From contig NZ_FUYB01000002.1 in assembly GCF_900167255.1 (NCBI RefSeq), positions 62,001-126,000 of the forward strand: a stretch of 64,000 nt of DNA, given 5' to 3'. A model generated the notes under the pieces. It did no database searches and had not been told where the DNA came from. It was given only the letters and a program-made list of their open reading frames with translations. The stretch is from Thiothrix eikelboomii. Its GTDB lineage: Bacteria > Pseudomonadota > Gammaproteobacteria > Thiotrichales > Thiotrichaceae. The stretch's first letter is position 1; each line of letters opens with the position of its first letter. The translations under genes were made by a program, and so were the position numbers. Positions 23,975 through 33,040 of this stretch are shown here, piece after piece.

Positions 23975-24994
23975 TTAGCCCCAGCACTTTTTCAAACCCT
24001 CTTCCGAGGTGAGTGAGTTAATACCACTAGCAGGTTTATCAGTAATTAATTCAACCCCAGTGTTCATGAAGTCTAAGCCTTCACTGTTCTGTGGTTTGGT
24101 CCCAGATTTAGCAAATTCAGCGACCGCCTCAATGCCTTTAGACGCCATTAATAAGGGGAACTGCATAGAAGTCGCACCAATCACGCCATCTCTGACGTTT
24201 TTCACGCCCGGGCAACCACCATCTACAGAAACGATTAAGACTTCTTTCTCTTTACCGACGGCTTTCAATGCTTCATAAGCACCAGCAGCAGCTGGTTCAT
24301 TGATGGTATAAACGACATTCACGCCAGCATCTTTCTGCATTAGGTTTTCCATTGCCTTACGGCCACCTTCTTCAGAACCAGAAGTGACATCATTACCGAC
24401 GATACGCTTGTCATCTTCGTCGCCCATTTTCTTTGCGTCTTTCAGATCAATCCCAAAGCCTTTCAAGAAGCCTTGATCACGGGCAACATCCACGGAGATT
24501 TGATTGACATTCAGATCCAACAGAGCGATTTTCGCATCCTTAGCCTTATCGCCTAAAGTAGCGGCTGCCCATTGACCAATCAACTCACCTGCTTTGAAAT
24601 TGTCAGTAGCAAAGGTTGCATCCGCAGCATTGGCTGGATCTAAGGGAGTATCTAACGCGATAACTAAAATACCCGCTTTACGAGCTTTTTCTACGGCTGG
24701 CACAATCGCTTTAGAGTCACTTGGGGTAATCAGAATACCTTTAGCGCCTGCTGCGATTAAGTTTTCAATAGCTTGTACTTGAGTATCATTATCGCCATCG
24801 ACTTTGCCCGCGAAGCTTTGTAAGGTCATGCCTAATTCTTTAGCTTTCGCTTCAGCACCCTCTTTCATTTTTACGAAGAAAGGATTGGTGTTGGTTTTGG
24901 TAATTAAACCAACAATTGCACCCTCTGCATGGCTAACGGCTGGCACTAACAGGCTTAAAGATAAAGCCAAAGCAATCGAAGTTTTCTTAAACAT
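23975..24994 (-). CDS. frcB: Sugar ABC transporter periplasmic binding protein, FrcB-like
   Basis: A 339-residue periplasmic sugar-binding protein of the type-I (ribose-binding) fold with a Sec signal peptide ([23 protein letters not shown]). The opening [20 protein letters not shown], the [10 protein letters not shown] hinge region, [16 protein letters not shown] and [16 protein letters not shown] support assignment. Fructose or a related sugar is the likely ligand by similarity of the whole operon to frcBCA, but specificity is inference. The ATG follows GGAGGAG. It is the first and probably most highly expressed gene of the operon, with a promoter at 25086-25114. Confidence 0.9.
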   Translation of the reverse strand: MFKKTSIALALSLSLLVPAVSHAEGAIVGLITKTNTNPFFVKMKEGAEAKAKELGMTLQSFAGKVDGDNDTQVQAIENLIAAGAKGILITPSDSKAIVPAVEKARKAGILVIALDTPLDPANAADATFATDNFKAGELIGQWAAATLGDKAKDAKIALLDLNVNQISVDVARDQGFLKGFGIDLKDAKKMGDEDDKRIVGNDVTSGSEEGGRKAMENLMQKDAGVNVVYTINEPAAAGAYEALKAVGKEKEVLIVSVDGGCPGVKNVRDGVIGATSMQFPLLMASKGIEAVAEFAKSGTKPQNSEGLDFMNTGVELITDKPASGINSLTSEEGLKKCWG

Positions 24995-25045
24995 GGTACA
25001 TCTCCTCCAAATGTTTCAAATAACCAGAGTGGTTCATTAGTAGCG

Positions 25046-25108
25046 GCGCTTTCAGTTCTGCGGTTACTCACGCTGCTTGGTAAAAAGCTTAATCCGCTCT
25101 GAAAGCGC
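25046..25108. promoter_or_regulatory. Inverted 10-base operator-like pair upstream of frcB
   Basis: GCGCTTTCAG at 25046-25055 and its exact complement CTGAAAGCGC at 25099-25108 flank the frcB transcription start region. One copy lies inside the promoter spacer and the other in the leader. They are candidate binding sites for the divergently encoded ROK repressor. Confidence 0.5.
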
Positions 25109-25114
25109 TGTCAA
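25086..25114 (-). promoter_or_regulatory. Predicted sigma-70 promoter of frcBCA
   Basis: On the minus strand, TTGACA (25109-25114) is followed after 17 bases by TAAGCT (25086-25091), about 90 bases before the frcB start codon. Confidence 0.6.
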
Positions 25115-25236
25115 TAAATAATTCAATTTGATTTATTAATATAAGCAGACTACTCTTATGTACTTACCAGCGGCGTTGGACAACTTATAATCAGCGCTGT
25201 TCTAAGAAGTCAGAGCTACTGTTAGAGGAGAACTTT

Positions 25237-26487
25237 GTGAAACTGAAACAGACTAGTGGAGGTAGCAACTTATCTGGTATTGCGCAGTACAATGAACGCT
25301 TAATTCTGCAACTCATTCGTCGCTCTGGCAGTCTCACTAAAGCGGAGATTTCTCGCCTCACTCAACTCAGTGCACAAACAGCCTCGGTTATTATCAATCG
25401 TCTCCTAGACGATGAGCTGTTGTATAAACAAGAACGGCGCTATGAGATCGGCAAAGTCGGCCAACCGGCTATCCCCATTGCCTTAAACCCTGAAGGTGCC
25501 TATTCGATCGGTGTCAAAATTGGTCGCCGAGGGGTGGACTTAGTATTGATTAATTTCACCGGGGTGATTTTGCAGCGAATTAATCATATCTATGACTATC
25601 CTGATCCTGATTTTATCTTCCCCGCGATTAAACAAGGTATTAGCGATTTAATCGCGACCCTTAGCCCGGTACAACATCGACGCCTCCTCGGCATTGGGAT
25701 TGCAGCCCCCTATGGTTTAGGGGGCTGGCAGCAAGAGGCAGATATTCCTAGCTCAATAACTGAACACTGGAATCGTTTAGACATTAAAGAAGCTGTTCAA
25801 GCCCATCAGCCCTACCCGGTTTGGCTGGTTAATGATGCCACCGCTGCGTGTATTGCTTCGCTAGAGTTTGGCAATCCAGAACGTTTCAATAATTACTTAC
25901 ATATTTTTGTCGGCACCTTCATTGGTGGTGGCATTATTATGAATCGTACTTTGTATTTGGGGAGCTTTAATAATGCAGGGGCAATTGGCTCTATGCCTTT
26001 ACCGAGCAGTTATGCCCATAATGAGGCCAATGGCCCGACGGTTCAGCTAATTAATTGTGCGTCACGCTATTTATTAAATAATGGCTTTGAAGCTCACCAA
26101 CTCGACCCGAATTTAGAAGTGGAATTACTCGCAGAAGATGAAGCCGCGAATAACTCGTTAAGTCGGGATATATTTCAAGTGTGGGCGCAACAAGCGGCGG
26201 CAGCGATTGCTTATGCCGTGGTTGCCTCAGCCAGCTTAATTGATTTTGAAGGGGTGATCATTGATGGCTTACTACCTGCCCGCTTGACCAAGTATCTGAC
26301 CGATACGGTACAAACCGAGATGGAAAAACTAGACATCGAAGGTTTAATTCTCCCCAAACTTTCTGCAGGTACGATTGGCAATGATGCCCGTGCTTTAGGG
26401 GGTGCTTTCTTACCGTTTTACACAAACTTCGCCCCGGATCGGAGCATTTTAATTAGTAGTGAAGATAATATTTTTCAAGCGTTCTAA
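25237..26487 (+). CDS. ROK-family transcriptional regulator (NagC/XylR type)
   Basis: A 416-residue repressor with an N-terminal winged helix (LTKAEISRLTQLSAQTASVIINRL) and a C-terminal ROK sugar-kinase-like domain. The domain carries LGIGIAAPYGL, NDATAACIASLEFG and GTFIGGGIIMNRTLYLG. The usual Cys-rich zinc motif of ROK proteins is not evident (only isolated Cys residues near 275). The start is a GTG with GAGGAG 6 bases upstream. It is divergent from frcBCA and so most likely represses it in the absence of the sugar. Confidence 0.9.
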   Translation: MKLKQTSGGSNLSGIAQYNERLILQLIRRSGSLTKAEISRLTQLSAQTASVIINRLLDDELLYKQERRYEIGKVGQPAIPIALNPEGAYSIGVKIGRRGVDLVLINFTGVILQRINHIYDYPDPDFIFPAIKQGISDLIATLSPVQHRRLLGIGIAAPYGLGGWQQEADIPSSITEHWNRLDIKEAVQAHQPYPVWLVNDATAACIASLEFGNPERFNNYLHIFVGTFIGGGIIMNRTLYLGSFNNAGAIGSMPLPSSYAHNEANGPTVQLINCASRYLLNNGFEAHQLDPNLEVELLAEDEAANNSLSRDIFQVWAQQAAAAIAYAVVASASLIDFEGVIIDGLLPARLTKYLTDTVQTEMEKLDIEGLILPKLSAGTIGNDARALGGAFLPFYTNFAPDRSILISSEDNIFQAF

Positions 26488-26572
26488 GTTATTTTTGTTA
26501 TTATTTTAATCATAATCAAATGAGATTAAGCCCAGATAAGGCTTGATACCTTGCATCAGCGGAAGTAACTTC

Positions 26573-27910
26573 ATGCAAATTCAAAAAGGGCAACGCTTAA
26601 AACTAGAGGATATTATCCCTCATAACCATAGTAATTTTACCCTGCAATGCCAACTTAATACGAAAGGCATCAGTTTGGATCTTGCTTGCTTTGGACTAGA
26701 TGCTGCTGGCTTATTGTCTGATGATCGTTATATGACATTTTTTAACCAGCCTACGACCCCCTGTGGCAGTGTAAGCTTGCAAGACCCTGTAGATAACAAA
26801 GCCGTTTTCAAATTCAATCTAGCCACTCTGCCTGAGCGCATTGAGCGTTTAGTCATTACCGCTGCTATTGAGGGTGAAGCAACGATGCAAGACATCATTG
26901 ATGGTCAAGTTAATTGGCAAATACAAGGCCATACAGTTGCATCATTTAGCTTTACACGCAGTGATTTTCAGCAAGAGCGAGCGGTACTACTAGTTGAGCT
27001 TTATCGCAAAACTAAGCTATGGCGATTGAGTGCTACCGCTCAAGGCTTCAATGGTGGGTTGGCCGCCTTAGTTAAACATTTTGGCGCGAGTGTTGCCGAA
27101 GAATCTGCTCCGATCACGCCAACACCCGTTAGCCCCTCTACTCAAATCTTGTTAGAAAAACGTTTAGCTACAGAAGCACCTCAACTACTCAGTCTGGCGA
27201 AGAAATCTGCAATTTCATTAGCAAAAGTTGGCTTAGAAAGCCATCGTGCTAAAGTCTGCTTATGCTTAGATATTTCCGGCTCAATGCAGCGCTTATATCG
27301 AGAGGGATTAATTCAAGCCTTTGCAGAAAGAATTCTAGCCTTGAGTTGTCGATTTGATGATGATGGAGCAATTGACGTTTTTTTATTCGGCAAACAGGTA
27401 CATCAGCCTACCCCGATGGGTATAGACAATTATGCTAGCTATATCGCTCAAACAATCCAACTATACCCTTTAGAAGGGGATACTCGTTATGGACGTGCTA
27501 TGCAAGCCATTCGCCAACATTATTTTCCCGATACAGCAGGTAATGAACGTAAAACACCCTTACAAGCAAGCCTGCCTATCTATGTCATGTTTGTCACTGA
27601 TGGGGGTACATCGGATCAAAGTTTAACGGAAAAGCAATTACGTTGGTCAAGCTACGAACCGATTTTCTGGCAGTTCATGGGCATTGGTAAAGGCCGCAAA
27701 TCACGCTCAAAATTACTGGCCGCATTTGCAGACTCTGACTTTCCGTTTTTGGAAAAATTGGATGAGCTACCGAAACGATTAATAGACAATGCTGACTTTT
27801 TCGCTGTCCAAACGCCAAATGAACATAGTGATGAAGCCTTATATGACCTTATGATGAGCGAGTACCCTGCATGGGTCAAACTTGCTAAGCAACAAGGATT
27901 ATTACGTTAG
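26573..27910 (+). CDS. TerD-VWA fusion protein (tellurium-resistance/stress family)
   Basis: A 445-residue protein with an N-terminal TerD-like calcium-binding beta-sandwich (about 1-165; QIQKGQRLKLEDI, LACFGLDAAGLLSDDRYMTFFNQ) and a C-terminal von Willebrand A domain (about 225-440). The VWA MIDAS motif is DISGSMQRLY, followed by EGDTRYGRAM and FVTDGGTSDQ. This domain pairing is known in Ter stress systems (TerF-like). The ATG at 26573 is preceded by GGAAG. It stands alone, away from other ter genes. The reading frame continues after its stop codon for another 48 codons (see the remnant at 27911). Confidence 0.85.
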   Translation: MQIQKGQRLKLEDIIPHNHSNFTLQCQLNTKGISLDLACFGLDAAGLLSDDRYMTFFNQPTTPCGSVSLQDPVDNKAVFKFNLATLPERIERLVITAAIEGEATMQDIIDGQVNWQIQGHTVASFSFTRSDFQQERAVLLVELYRKTKLWRLSATAQGFNGGLAALVKHFGASVAEESAPITPTPVSPSTQILLEKRLATEAPQLLSLAKKSAISLAKVGLESHRAKVCLCLDISGSMQRLYREGLIQAFAERILALSCRFDDDGAIDVFLFGKQVHQPTPMGIDNYASYIAQTIQLYPLEGDTRYGRAMQAIRQHYFPDTAGNERKTPLQASLPIYVMFVTDGGTSDQSLTEKQLRWSSYEPIFWQFMGIGKGRKSRSKLLAAFADSDFPFLEKLDELPKRLIDNADFFAVQTPNEHSDEALYDLMMSEYPAWVKLAKQQGLLR

Positions 27911-28057
27911 GCATCATTAAGCCTTACTAAAACGCTAGTGGGTAATCAAGAGCGCTTAATCATTTTGGAAGATGTCAGCCTACTTAGCCAATTGCACACT
28001 CGGCTTTGGCAATTACCAGAAGAGAAGTTTAATCGAATGTGGATGACTAAGCTCTAA
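27911..28057 (+). pseudogene. In-frame open extension after the TerD-VWA stop, possible gene remnant
   Basis: The TerD-VWA frame stays open beyond its TAG for 48 codons. It encodes a protein-like stretch (VGNQERLIILEDVSLLSQLH, then RLWQLPEEKFNRMWMTKL) ending with TAA at 28055. It has no good start codon. It may be the residue of a lost fusion domain or of a deleted neighbouring gene, or chance. Confidence 0.3.
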
Positions 28058-29762
28058 TCAGATGGAGCTTGCCTTGGCGCGTATCTAATTCAATCAAGCT
28101 ACCTGATTTCAGCTCTGCAAACTGTGCCAAGCTGAGCACTACATAAGGCAGCTGATACTCACGTGCTACAATCGCCGCGTGCGATAACCGATTCGCTTGC
28201 AGCACAATAATCCCAGCGAGCTTCGGTATCAAGGGTATCCAGCGATTAGCAAAATAAGGACTCACCAAAATACAGGCCTCTGGCAAAACCATTAACTCTA
28301 GCCTGCTGGTGGTTTGCACACAGCAGACGGTTCCACGGACACAAGTACGGGCGGCTAAAGACTGAAACTCCACGCCAGAATTGATCACTGCATAATCATA
28401 AATCGCTAACGGAGCGGCTTGCACTTGGCGGCTAATTGCCTTGCTAACCGCCTGTTGGGTATATTCGACCCAATCACAAAACACCCAAGCTGGATTAACC
28501 AATAGCGCTTGCTTAAGTTTATTCAATTCCTGCAAAAAGGCATTGCGTAGCTTCAAGGTGATCGGTGCTGTTTCAGGGCTGGATAAACTGTCTACTGGAT
28601 TAGGCCAAGATAATTCATAAGCATGCACAGGCGGGGGCAACTCTCTACCCGCACCAGCTTGTAAGATAGTTTGAATTAACCAAGCGCTAAATAAGCTAGA
28701 TAACTGTGGATGATGAAAAGCGGCAGTGGGGTCAAACTGAGCGAGTACAGCTTCCGCCTGTGTTCTAAAGGCCACTGCCCGCCAACCACGCCAAAAGCCA
28801 CCGAATAAACGGGGCGCATAAAATAATTGCTCCTTAGTTGGATCAACTAAGACGCTACCGTCCGGCTGATAAGCCAAGAAATTAACCTGCTCAGCTTTGC
28901 AGCCTAAACTCTGCAAATCTGCCTGCGCTTCTTGGTATAACTGCACCAGCAAACTAAAAGATAAGGGTGAGATTTTACCTAAGCTTTCTGATAAGGCAGT
29001 GAACTGCCAAGTAGCGGCTGGCCTAGCCCAGTCGCTAGGCAGAGGAAATAAAGCCCCAATCGCATGAGTTTGTGCACGTATTTGTAAGACGACTATACGC
29101 TGCTCTTGGCTAGCATAAGCCCATTCACAATCTAACGGAAAGCGAAAAACGGCTCTTAACTGCTCGGCCAATTCCCGCAAATAAGGTTCAAGAAACTGGG
29201 CAGCTTCTGCCAAAGCAAGCGGGCTAGCTGCTGTGCTTGCTAAACTAATCAGAGCCGAGTCTGCCTGCCCAGCGACTACCTGCTGCACACCGCCATTGGA
29301 ATATTCCACATAAGCATATTCAGAGAAAAAGCTCCAAGGCTGAAACAACACCCCGCCCCAAACATGCTGGATATATTCTTGCAGCATTAAAATCGGGAGT
29401 TGGTTGAGCTGCAAATCAGCCAATAAGCGCTGGTTTTCAGACCATGCCCTTTGGAGAGTCACAGGCACTACGTCAAGACTCACCGCCGCAGAACTCCAAA
29501 AATGTCCCGCTAAAGAATATCCGCTGCCATCTTCAATTTTATTCGCACTACGCACGATGAACTGAGTGGAAGCTGAAAAGCTAGCTAAAAACTCATCAAC
29601 TGAACAGGTTGGCGAGTCTAATAATAGACTGCGGGGTGTCGATAAGCCCGCTTGAGCGGCTTCGACTAAGCGCTGATATTTGGCGGGTAAGGCACTTGGC
29701 TCAGTTGATAAGTCCACGCAAATGTTGCCCTGTTTCATCGTATAAACCGGCAACTTTGCCAC
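28047..29762 (-). CDS. Dikinase-like protein (ATP-binding plus phosphohistidine domain)
   Basis: A 571-residue protein of the PEP synthase/pyruvate phosphate dikinase superfamily with unusual layout. The N-terminal 200 residues are a PPDK-type ATP-binding domain (IVRSANKIEDGSGYSLAGHF). The middle third is unassigned. The last 90 residues are the swivelling domain with its phospho-accepting His (NRLSHAAIVAREYQLPYVV). The PEP-binding barrel of PEP synthase is absent. The order ATP domain, middle, His domain recalls rifampin phosphotransferase, though that enzyme is longer (about 865). The acceptor is unknown. The start overlaps the rhodanese gene by 62 bases; an internal ATG at 29738 is an alternative start. 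Confidence 0.7.
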   Translation of the reverse strand: MAKLPVYTMKQGNICVDLSTEPSALPAKYQRLVEAAQAGLSTPRSLLLDSPTCSVDEFLASFSASTQFIVRSANKIEDGSGYSLAGHFWSSAAVSLDVVPVTLQRAWSENQRLLADLQLNQLPILMLQEYIQHVWGGVLFQPWSFFSEYAYVEYSNGGVQQVVAGQADSALISLASTAASPLALAEAAQFLEPYLRELAEQLRAVFRFPLDCEWAYASQEQRIVVLQIRAQTHAIGALFPLPSDWARPAATWQFTALSESLGKISPLSFSLLVQLYQEAQADLQSLGCKAEQVNFLAYQPDGSVLVDPTKEQLFYAPRLFGGFWRGWRAVAFRTQAEAVLAQFDPTAAFHHPQLSSLFSAWLIQTILQAGAGRELPPPVHAYELSWPNPVDSLSSPETAPITLKLRNAFLQELNKLKQALLVNPAWVFCDWVEYTQQAVSKAISRQVQAAPLAIYDYAVINSGVEFQSLAARTCVRGTVCCVQTTSRLELMVLPEACILVSPYFANRWIPLIPKLAGIIVLQANRLSHAAIVAREYQLPYVVLSLAQFAELKSGSLIELDTRQGKLHLIRA

Positions 29763-30783
29763 CTTGTTGTTCGATTAGCCAAATCAAATTCAGACCTTGA
29801 AAACAACCACCATACTCTTTACAAACCACTAAAACAGGTTGGGTCTGCGCGATCCTTAATAGGGTCTGTAGCTCAGCCGTGGAGGCTGTTTCATAGGATA
29901 ACTGTACTAAGTTTGGCCATTTCATGGCCGCTGTCCCCATAGGATCAACCTGCACTTTATAGGCATCCATCGCTAAAGCAACTGTTTTACTCGGCTGGAT
30001 AGGGGCTTTTACTTTAAAATCCGCCTTACCCGTGACTGGCAAACCTTGTTTATGCCAAGCGGCTAAGCCTCCTTGCAAAAAGGCAACCCGTGTAAAACCT
30101 GCTCGCCTTAAAAACTGCGCCCCCAAATACCCTCTTAGCCCAGAATGACAGAGCACCACAATCATTTGATCTTTAGGCAAATCCTTGGGGATAATATCGT
30201 GAACTAAATCACCGTAACGAAACACCGCCTGATGAGGAATACTGAATTTACTTAACTCCATCGCCTCACGAATATCCAATAAATACAAGTCATGAGCACG
30301 GGTTTTGAGTAAGCTTTGTAAGGCCTGAGGGGTGAAAGACTCGATGGTTTGGTAATTAACGACTGGCAAATGCTTAGCTGCACGGGTGAGCTTCGCCTCT
30401 TGCCCCATTTGTGCGACCGTTTTCAATTTCCACTCACGTACCCAAGCATCTGGCTCACGCTTAATAATGGTGTCAATCGGTAGTAACTCACCTTTGATGG
30501 AAGCCTCCGTATTAGCTGCCCATAAGGGACTAAACGCTAACCCACCGATTAATAATAAACCGAGCAAAACCGGAATAAACACCCGTTTGCGCTTTAAGCT
30601 AGGAGCATGTTGGGTTAAAAACTGACGAGTAGCAACCCACATACCCGCCAAGAAGACCGAAGCCACACCGATCATTTGTAAAATCGACTGCCATAAAGAC
30701 GCGACAACATCCGGGGGGGGAATGGCTAATGCTGGGGAAGCACAGACTAATAAACACACGGAGAGCCAAACTTTACGCAGCAT
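29701..30783 (-). CDS. Membrane-anchored tandem rhodanese-domain protein
   Basis: A 360-residue protein with a signal peptide (MLRKVWLSVCLLVCASPALA) and two further hydrophobic segments near residues 30-50 and 70-90, then two rhodanese-like domains in the periplasm. The first (about 160-255) has the active-site loop VVLCHSGLRGYLG with its Cys and could carry persulfide sulfur. The second (about 260-355) ends in VVCKEYGGCFQG, also with Cys residues. It is upstream of and overlaps the dikinase-like gene, so the two are co-expressed. A sulfur-transfer role fits a sulfur-oxidising lifestyle, but that is inference. Confidence 0.8.
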   Translation of the reverse strand: MLRKVWLSVCLLVCASPALAIPPPDVVASLWQSILQMIGVASVFLAGMWVATRQFLTQHAPSLKRKRVFIPVLLGLLLIGGLAFSPLWAANTEASIKGELLPIDTIIKREPDAWVREWKLKTVAQMGQEAKLTRAAKHLPVVNYQTIESFTPQALQSLLKTRAHDLYLLDIREAMELSKFSIPHQAVFRYGDLVHDIIPKDLPKDQMIVVLCHSGLRGYLGAQFLRRAGFTRVAFLQGGLAAWHKQGLPVTGKADFKVKAPIQPSKTVALAMDAYKVQVDPMGTAAMKWPNLVQLSYETASTAELQTLLRIAQTQPVLVVCKEYGGCFQGLNLIWLIEQQGGKVAGLYDETGQHLRGLIN

Positions 30784-30820
30784 GATTTATCCTTAAATTT
30801 AAGTACCGCAGCTATAAAGT

Positions 30821-30879
30821 CATTGACCGCTCTGAGCGCTTAGCGTTCCCTAAAAAGGTAAGACTCAGAACGGTCAATG
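30821..30879. repeat. 59-base inverted repeat (16-bp stem) upstream of the rhodanese gene
   Basis: CATTGACCGCTCTGAG and CTCAGAACGGTCAATG are inverted repeats with one mismatch around a 27-base loop. The element sits in the leader between a possible 24-residue gene and the rhodanese gene and could be a terminator or attenuator. Confidence 0.5.
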
Positions 30880-30948
30880 TGCGCGGATATTAGAACGAAT
30901 TTGCTTATAAAGAAAAACGAATAAGGCGATCAAAAAAGCTAAATTCAT
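30874..30948 (-). CDS. Possible 24-residue membrane peptide
   Basis: A minus-strand ATG at 30948 opens a 24-codon frame that encodes a hydrophobic helix (MNLAFLIALFVFLYK) followed by a basic tail (QIRSNIRAH), the layout of small single-span membrane peptides. Its TGA lies inside the arm of the inverted repeat at 30821-30879. The ribosome binding site is weak (GAG stretches). Coding is plausible but unproven. Confidence 0.35.
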   Translation of the reverse strand: MNLAFLIALFVFLYKQIRSNIRAH

Positions 30949-31050
30949 GACTAACTCACTCTCTCGCTGGCTAGCACTGCCAGCTAAGCTTGTAAACCCA
31001 GCCTAAAACCTAATACTCTAGCACCACAGAACGCGGCTTGGAGCAGCTCG

Positions 31051-32721
31051 ATGTATATTCCAGATCAGACACCTCGTCATTCCGTGTATTACAACTACTC
31101 AATTTATCCCTTTCAAACACCGCCTGAATTACGCGGGACTACTCAAACTTATCCAGTGGTCATTGTCGGTGCAGGACCTATTGGCTTAGTAACGGCCTTA
31201 GAACTAGCGCGCTATAACATTCCAGTACAGGTGATTAGTGCAGAAGTCCAAGTTTCGCACGGCAGTCGAGCGATTGTATTTACCCGCCGCTCGATGGAAA
31301 TTTTGCAGCAAGTCGGTATTGCTGAGCGCATGTTAGCAACAGCCTATCCCTGGCGTTCTGGAAACTCAATTTATCGGGGGCAGCGCGTGTTTCGCCTAGA
31401 AGCACCCCATGATGAAGATGATCGCTTTCAGCCTTTGAATAATCTCCAGCAGCAATATGTCGAGCAATATTTGATCGAGCAAGCCCAGCTAAATCCACTG
31501 ATTGAATTGCGCTGGGGTAGCCAAGTGATGGGGGTGACGAGCTTTTCTGAACATGCCGAACTACAGATTGATACGCCTGAAGGCGAGTACACTTTAAGCT
31601 GTAACTGGCTGATTGCCGCTGATGGTGCTAAATCGACCATCCGTCAAGTATTAGGCTTACGCATGGAGGGCGCTTCCTATCGCGGACGCTTTGTGATTGC
31701 AGATATTAAGATTGATATTCCTTGGCCTACTGAACGCTTGGCTTATTTTGATCCTGACTGGAATCGAGGTAACACGATCCTCATGCACCGTCAGCCAGAA
31801 GGCATTTGGCGCTTGGATTATCAATTACCTCCGAATGAAACACCCGAACAAGCGCTTGCACCCGAGTCTCTGAATACACGCATTCAAGCTCAATTGGACA
31901 TGGTTGGTGTTACCGCACCTTGGGAGTTGGACTGGTGCTCAGTGTATTCAGCACGGGCAATGACTTTGCCCGATTATATGCACGACCGGATTATTTTCAC
32001 TGGTGATGCCGCACACATGCTGCCGATTTTTGGCGTGCGCGGTGCGAATACTGGTTTTCAAGATGCACAGAATTTAGCGTGGAAACTCGCGATGCTACTT
32101 AAAGGCATAGGCACTCCAAAATTGCTGACCACTTATAGCAGTGAGCGTGTCACTGCTGCGCAGGAAATCATTGCTGAAGCCAGTAAAAGTACTCGTTTTA
32201 TGGCACCGCCGGATCGTGGGTTTCGTTTATTGCGCGATGCCGTTTTATCCTTATCCCTCACCCAAGCGTTTGTCCGCCCCCTCTTCCATTGGCGCACCTC
32301 ACGCCCACATGATTATCATGACAGTGCTTTGAATGCGCTTCAGGATGATAATGCCCAATTCACTGCAGGCCCTGCACAGGGCATGCCTTTGCAGAATATT
32401 CGTTTAGCGGACAATGACTATCTGTTTGATCATTTAGGGGCTGCGTTTCATGTCCTTTATTTCACAGATCAAATTGTGCCTGTGGCGATTTTGGATGCTA
32501 TTCAAACCTTGCAACATACGGGGATTCCGATTCAGTTATTAACGATTGGCAATCAACAACGCTTCACTGATCAAGACGGGCATTTTGCCAAGCGCTATGA
32601 CGCACTAACGGGTAGCGCTTATTTAGTCCGACCTGATCAGCATGTTTGTGCACGCTGGAAAAGCTTGAGTGCTGACCAGCTCAAAGCCGCTATTTATCAA
32701 GCTTTAGGACAAGGAGCATAA
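31051..32721 (+). CDS. FAD-dependent aromatic monooxygenase (UbiH/PheA class A)
   Basis: A 556-residue class A flavoprotein hydroxylase. FAD-binding motifs are VVIVGAGPIGLVTALELARY (near residue 36), the SRAIVFTRRS substrate block, LIAADGAKSTIRQ (DG motif), and GDAAHMLPIFGVRGANTGFQD. The C-terminal thioredoxin-like domain ends with AYLVRPDQHVCARW, typical of phenol/3-HPP monooxygenases. It hydroxylates an aromatic acid or phenol using NAD(P)H and O2; the substrate is unknown. GGAGC precedes the ATG. It is coupled to a DUF2783 gene 2 bases downstream, a pairing known from aromatic-degradation loci. Confidence 0.87.
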   Translation: MYIPDQTPRHSVYYNYSIYPFQTPPELRGTTQTYPVVIVGAGPIGLVTALELARYNIPVQVISAEVQVSHGSRAIVFTRRSMEILQQVGIAERMLATAYPWRSGNSIYRGQRVFRLEAPHDEDDRFQPLNNLQQQYVEQYLIEQAQLNPLIELRWGSQVMGVTSFSEHAELQIDTPEGEYTLSCNWLIAADGAKSTIRQVLGLRMEGASYRGRFVIADIKIDIPWPTERLAYFDPDWNRGNTILMHRQPEGIWRLDYQLPPNETPEQALAPESLNTRIQAQLDMVGVTAPWELDWCSVYSARAMTLPDYMHDRIIFTGDAAHMLPIFGVRGANTGFQDAQNLAWKLAMLLKGIGTPKLLTTYSSERVTAAQEIIAEASKSTRFMAPPDRGFRLLRDAVLSLSLTQAFVRPLFHWRTSRPHDYHDSALNALQDDNAQFTAGPAQGMPLQNIRLADNDYLFDHLGAAFHVLYFTDQIVPVAILDAIQTLQHTGIPIQLLTIGNQQRFTDQDGHFAKRYDALTGSAYLVRPDQHVCARWKSLSADQLKAAIYQALGQGA

Positions 32722-32723
32722 GG

Positions 32724-32906
32724 ATGAGTCAATTAGGCTTAGCCGAATTGGAAGCCGTTTATGATGCCTTAGCCGCAGCCATCAATCAGGTAGGGACAGA
32801 GCAGGAAAGCTTGTTTTTGACTAAATTGGTTTTATTGCTGGCTAATCAACTCGGTGATCAAACCCAGATAGAGCAAGCGATAACGACCGCTTTGCGGGAT
32901 CTTTAA
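32724..32906 (+). CDS. DUF2783 small protein
   Basis: A 60-residue acidic helical protein (LAELEAVYDALAAAINQVG, LFLTKLVLLLANQLGD) matching DUF2783, a family of unknown function often next to FAD monooxygenases. It starts 2 bases after the monooxygenase stop with AAGGAG upstream, so it is translated from the same message and may be an accessory subunit. Confidence 0.75.
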   Translation: MSQLGLAELEAVYDALAAAINQVGTEQESLFLTKLVLLLANQLGDQTQIEQAITTALRDL

Positions 32907-33040
32907 ATAAGAATAGCCGATTATAGACAGGCAAAGAATGGGGTTTTGTTTACCTAGATCAGTACAAGCTGTCCTTAAATGCATTATGATTAAACTAAAC
33001 CTATCCCTTGTCACCCTATGACACTCACAAGGAGGCTATT

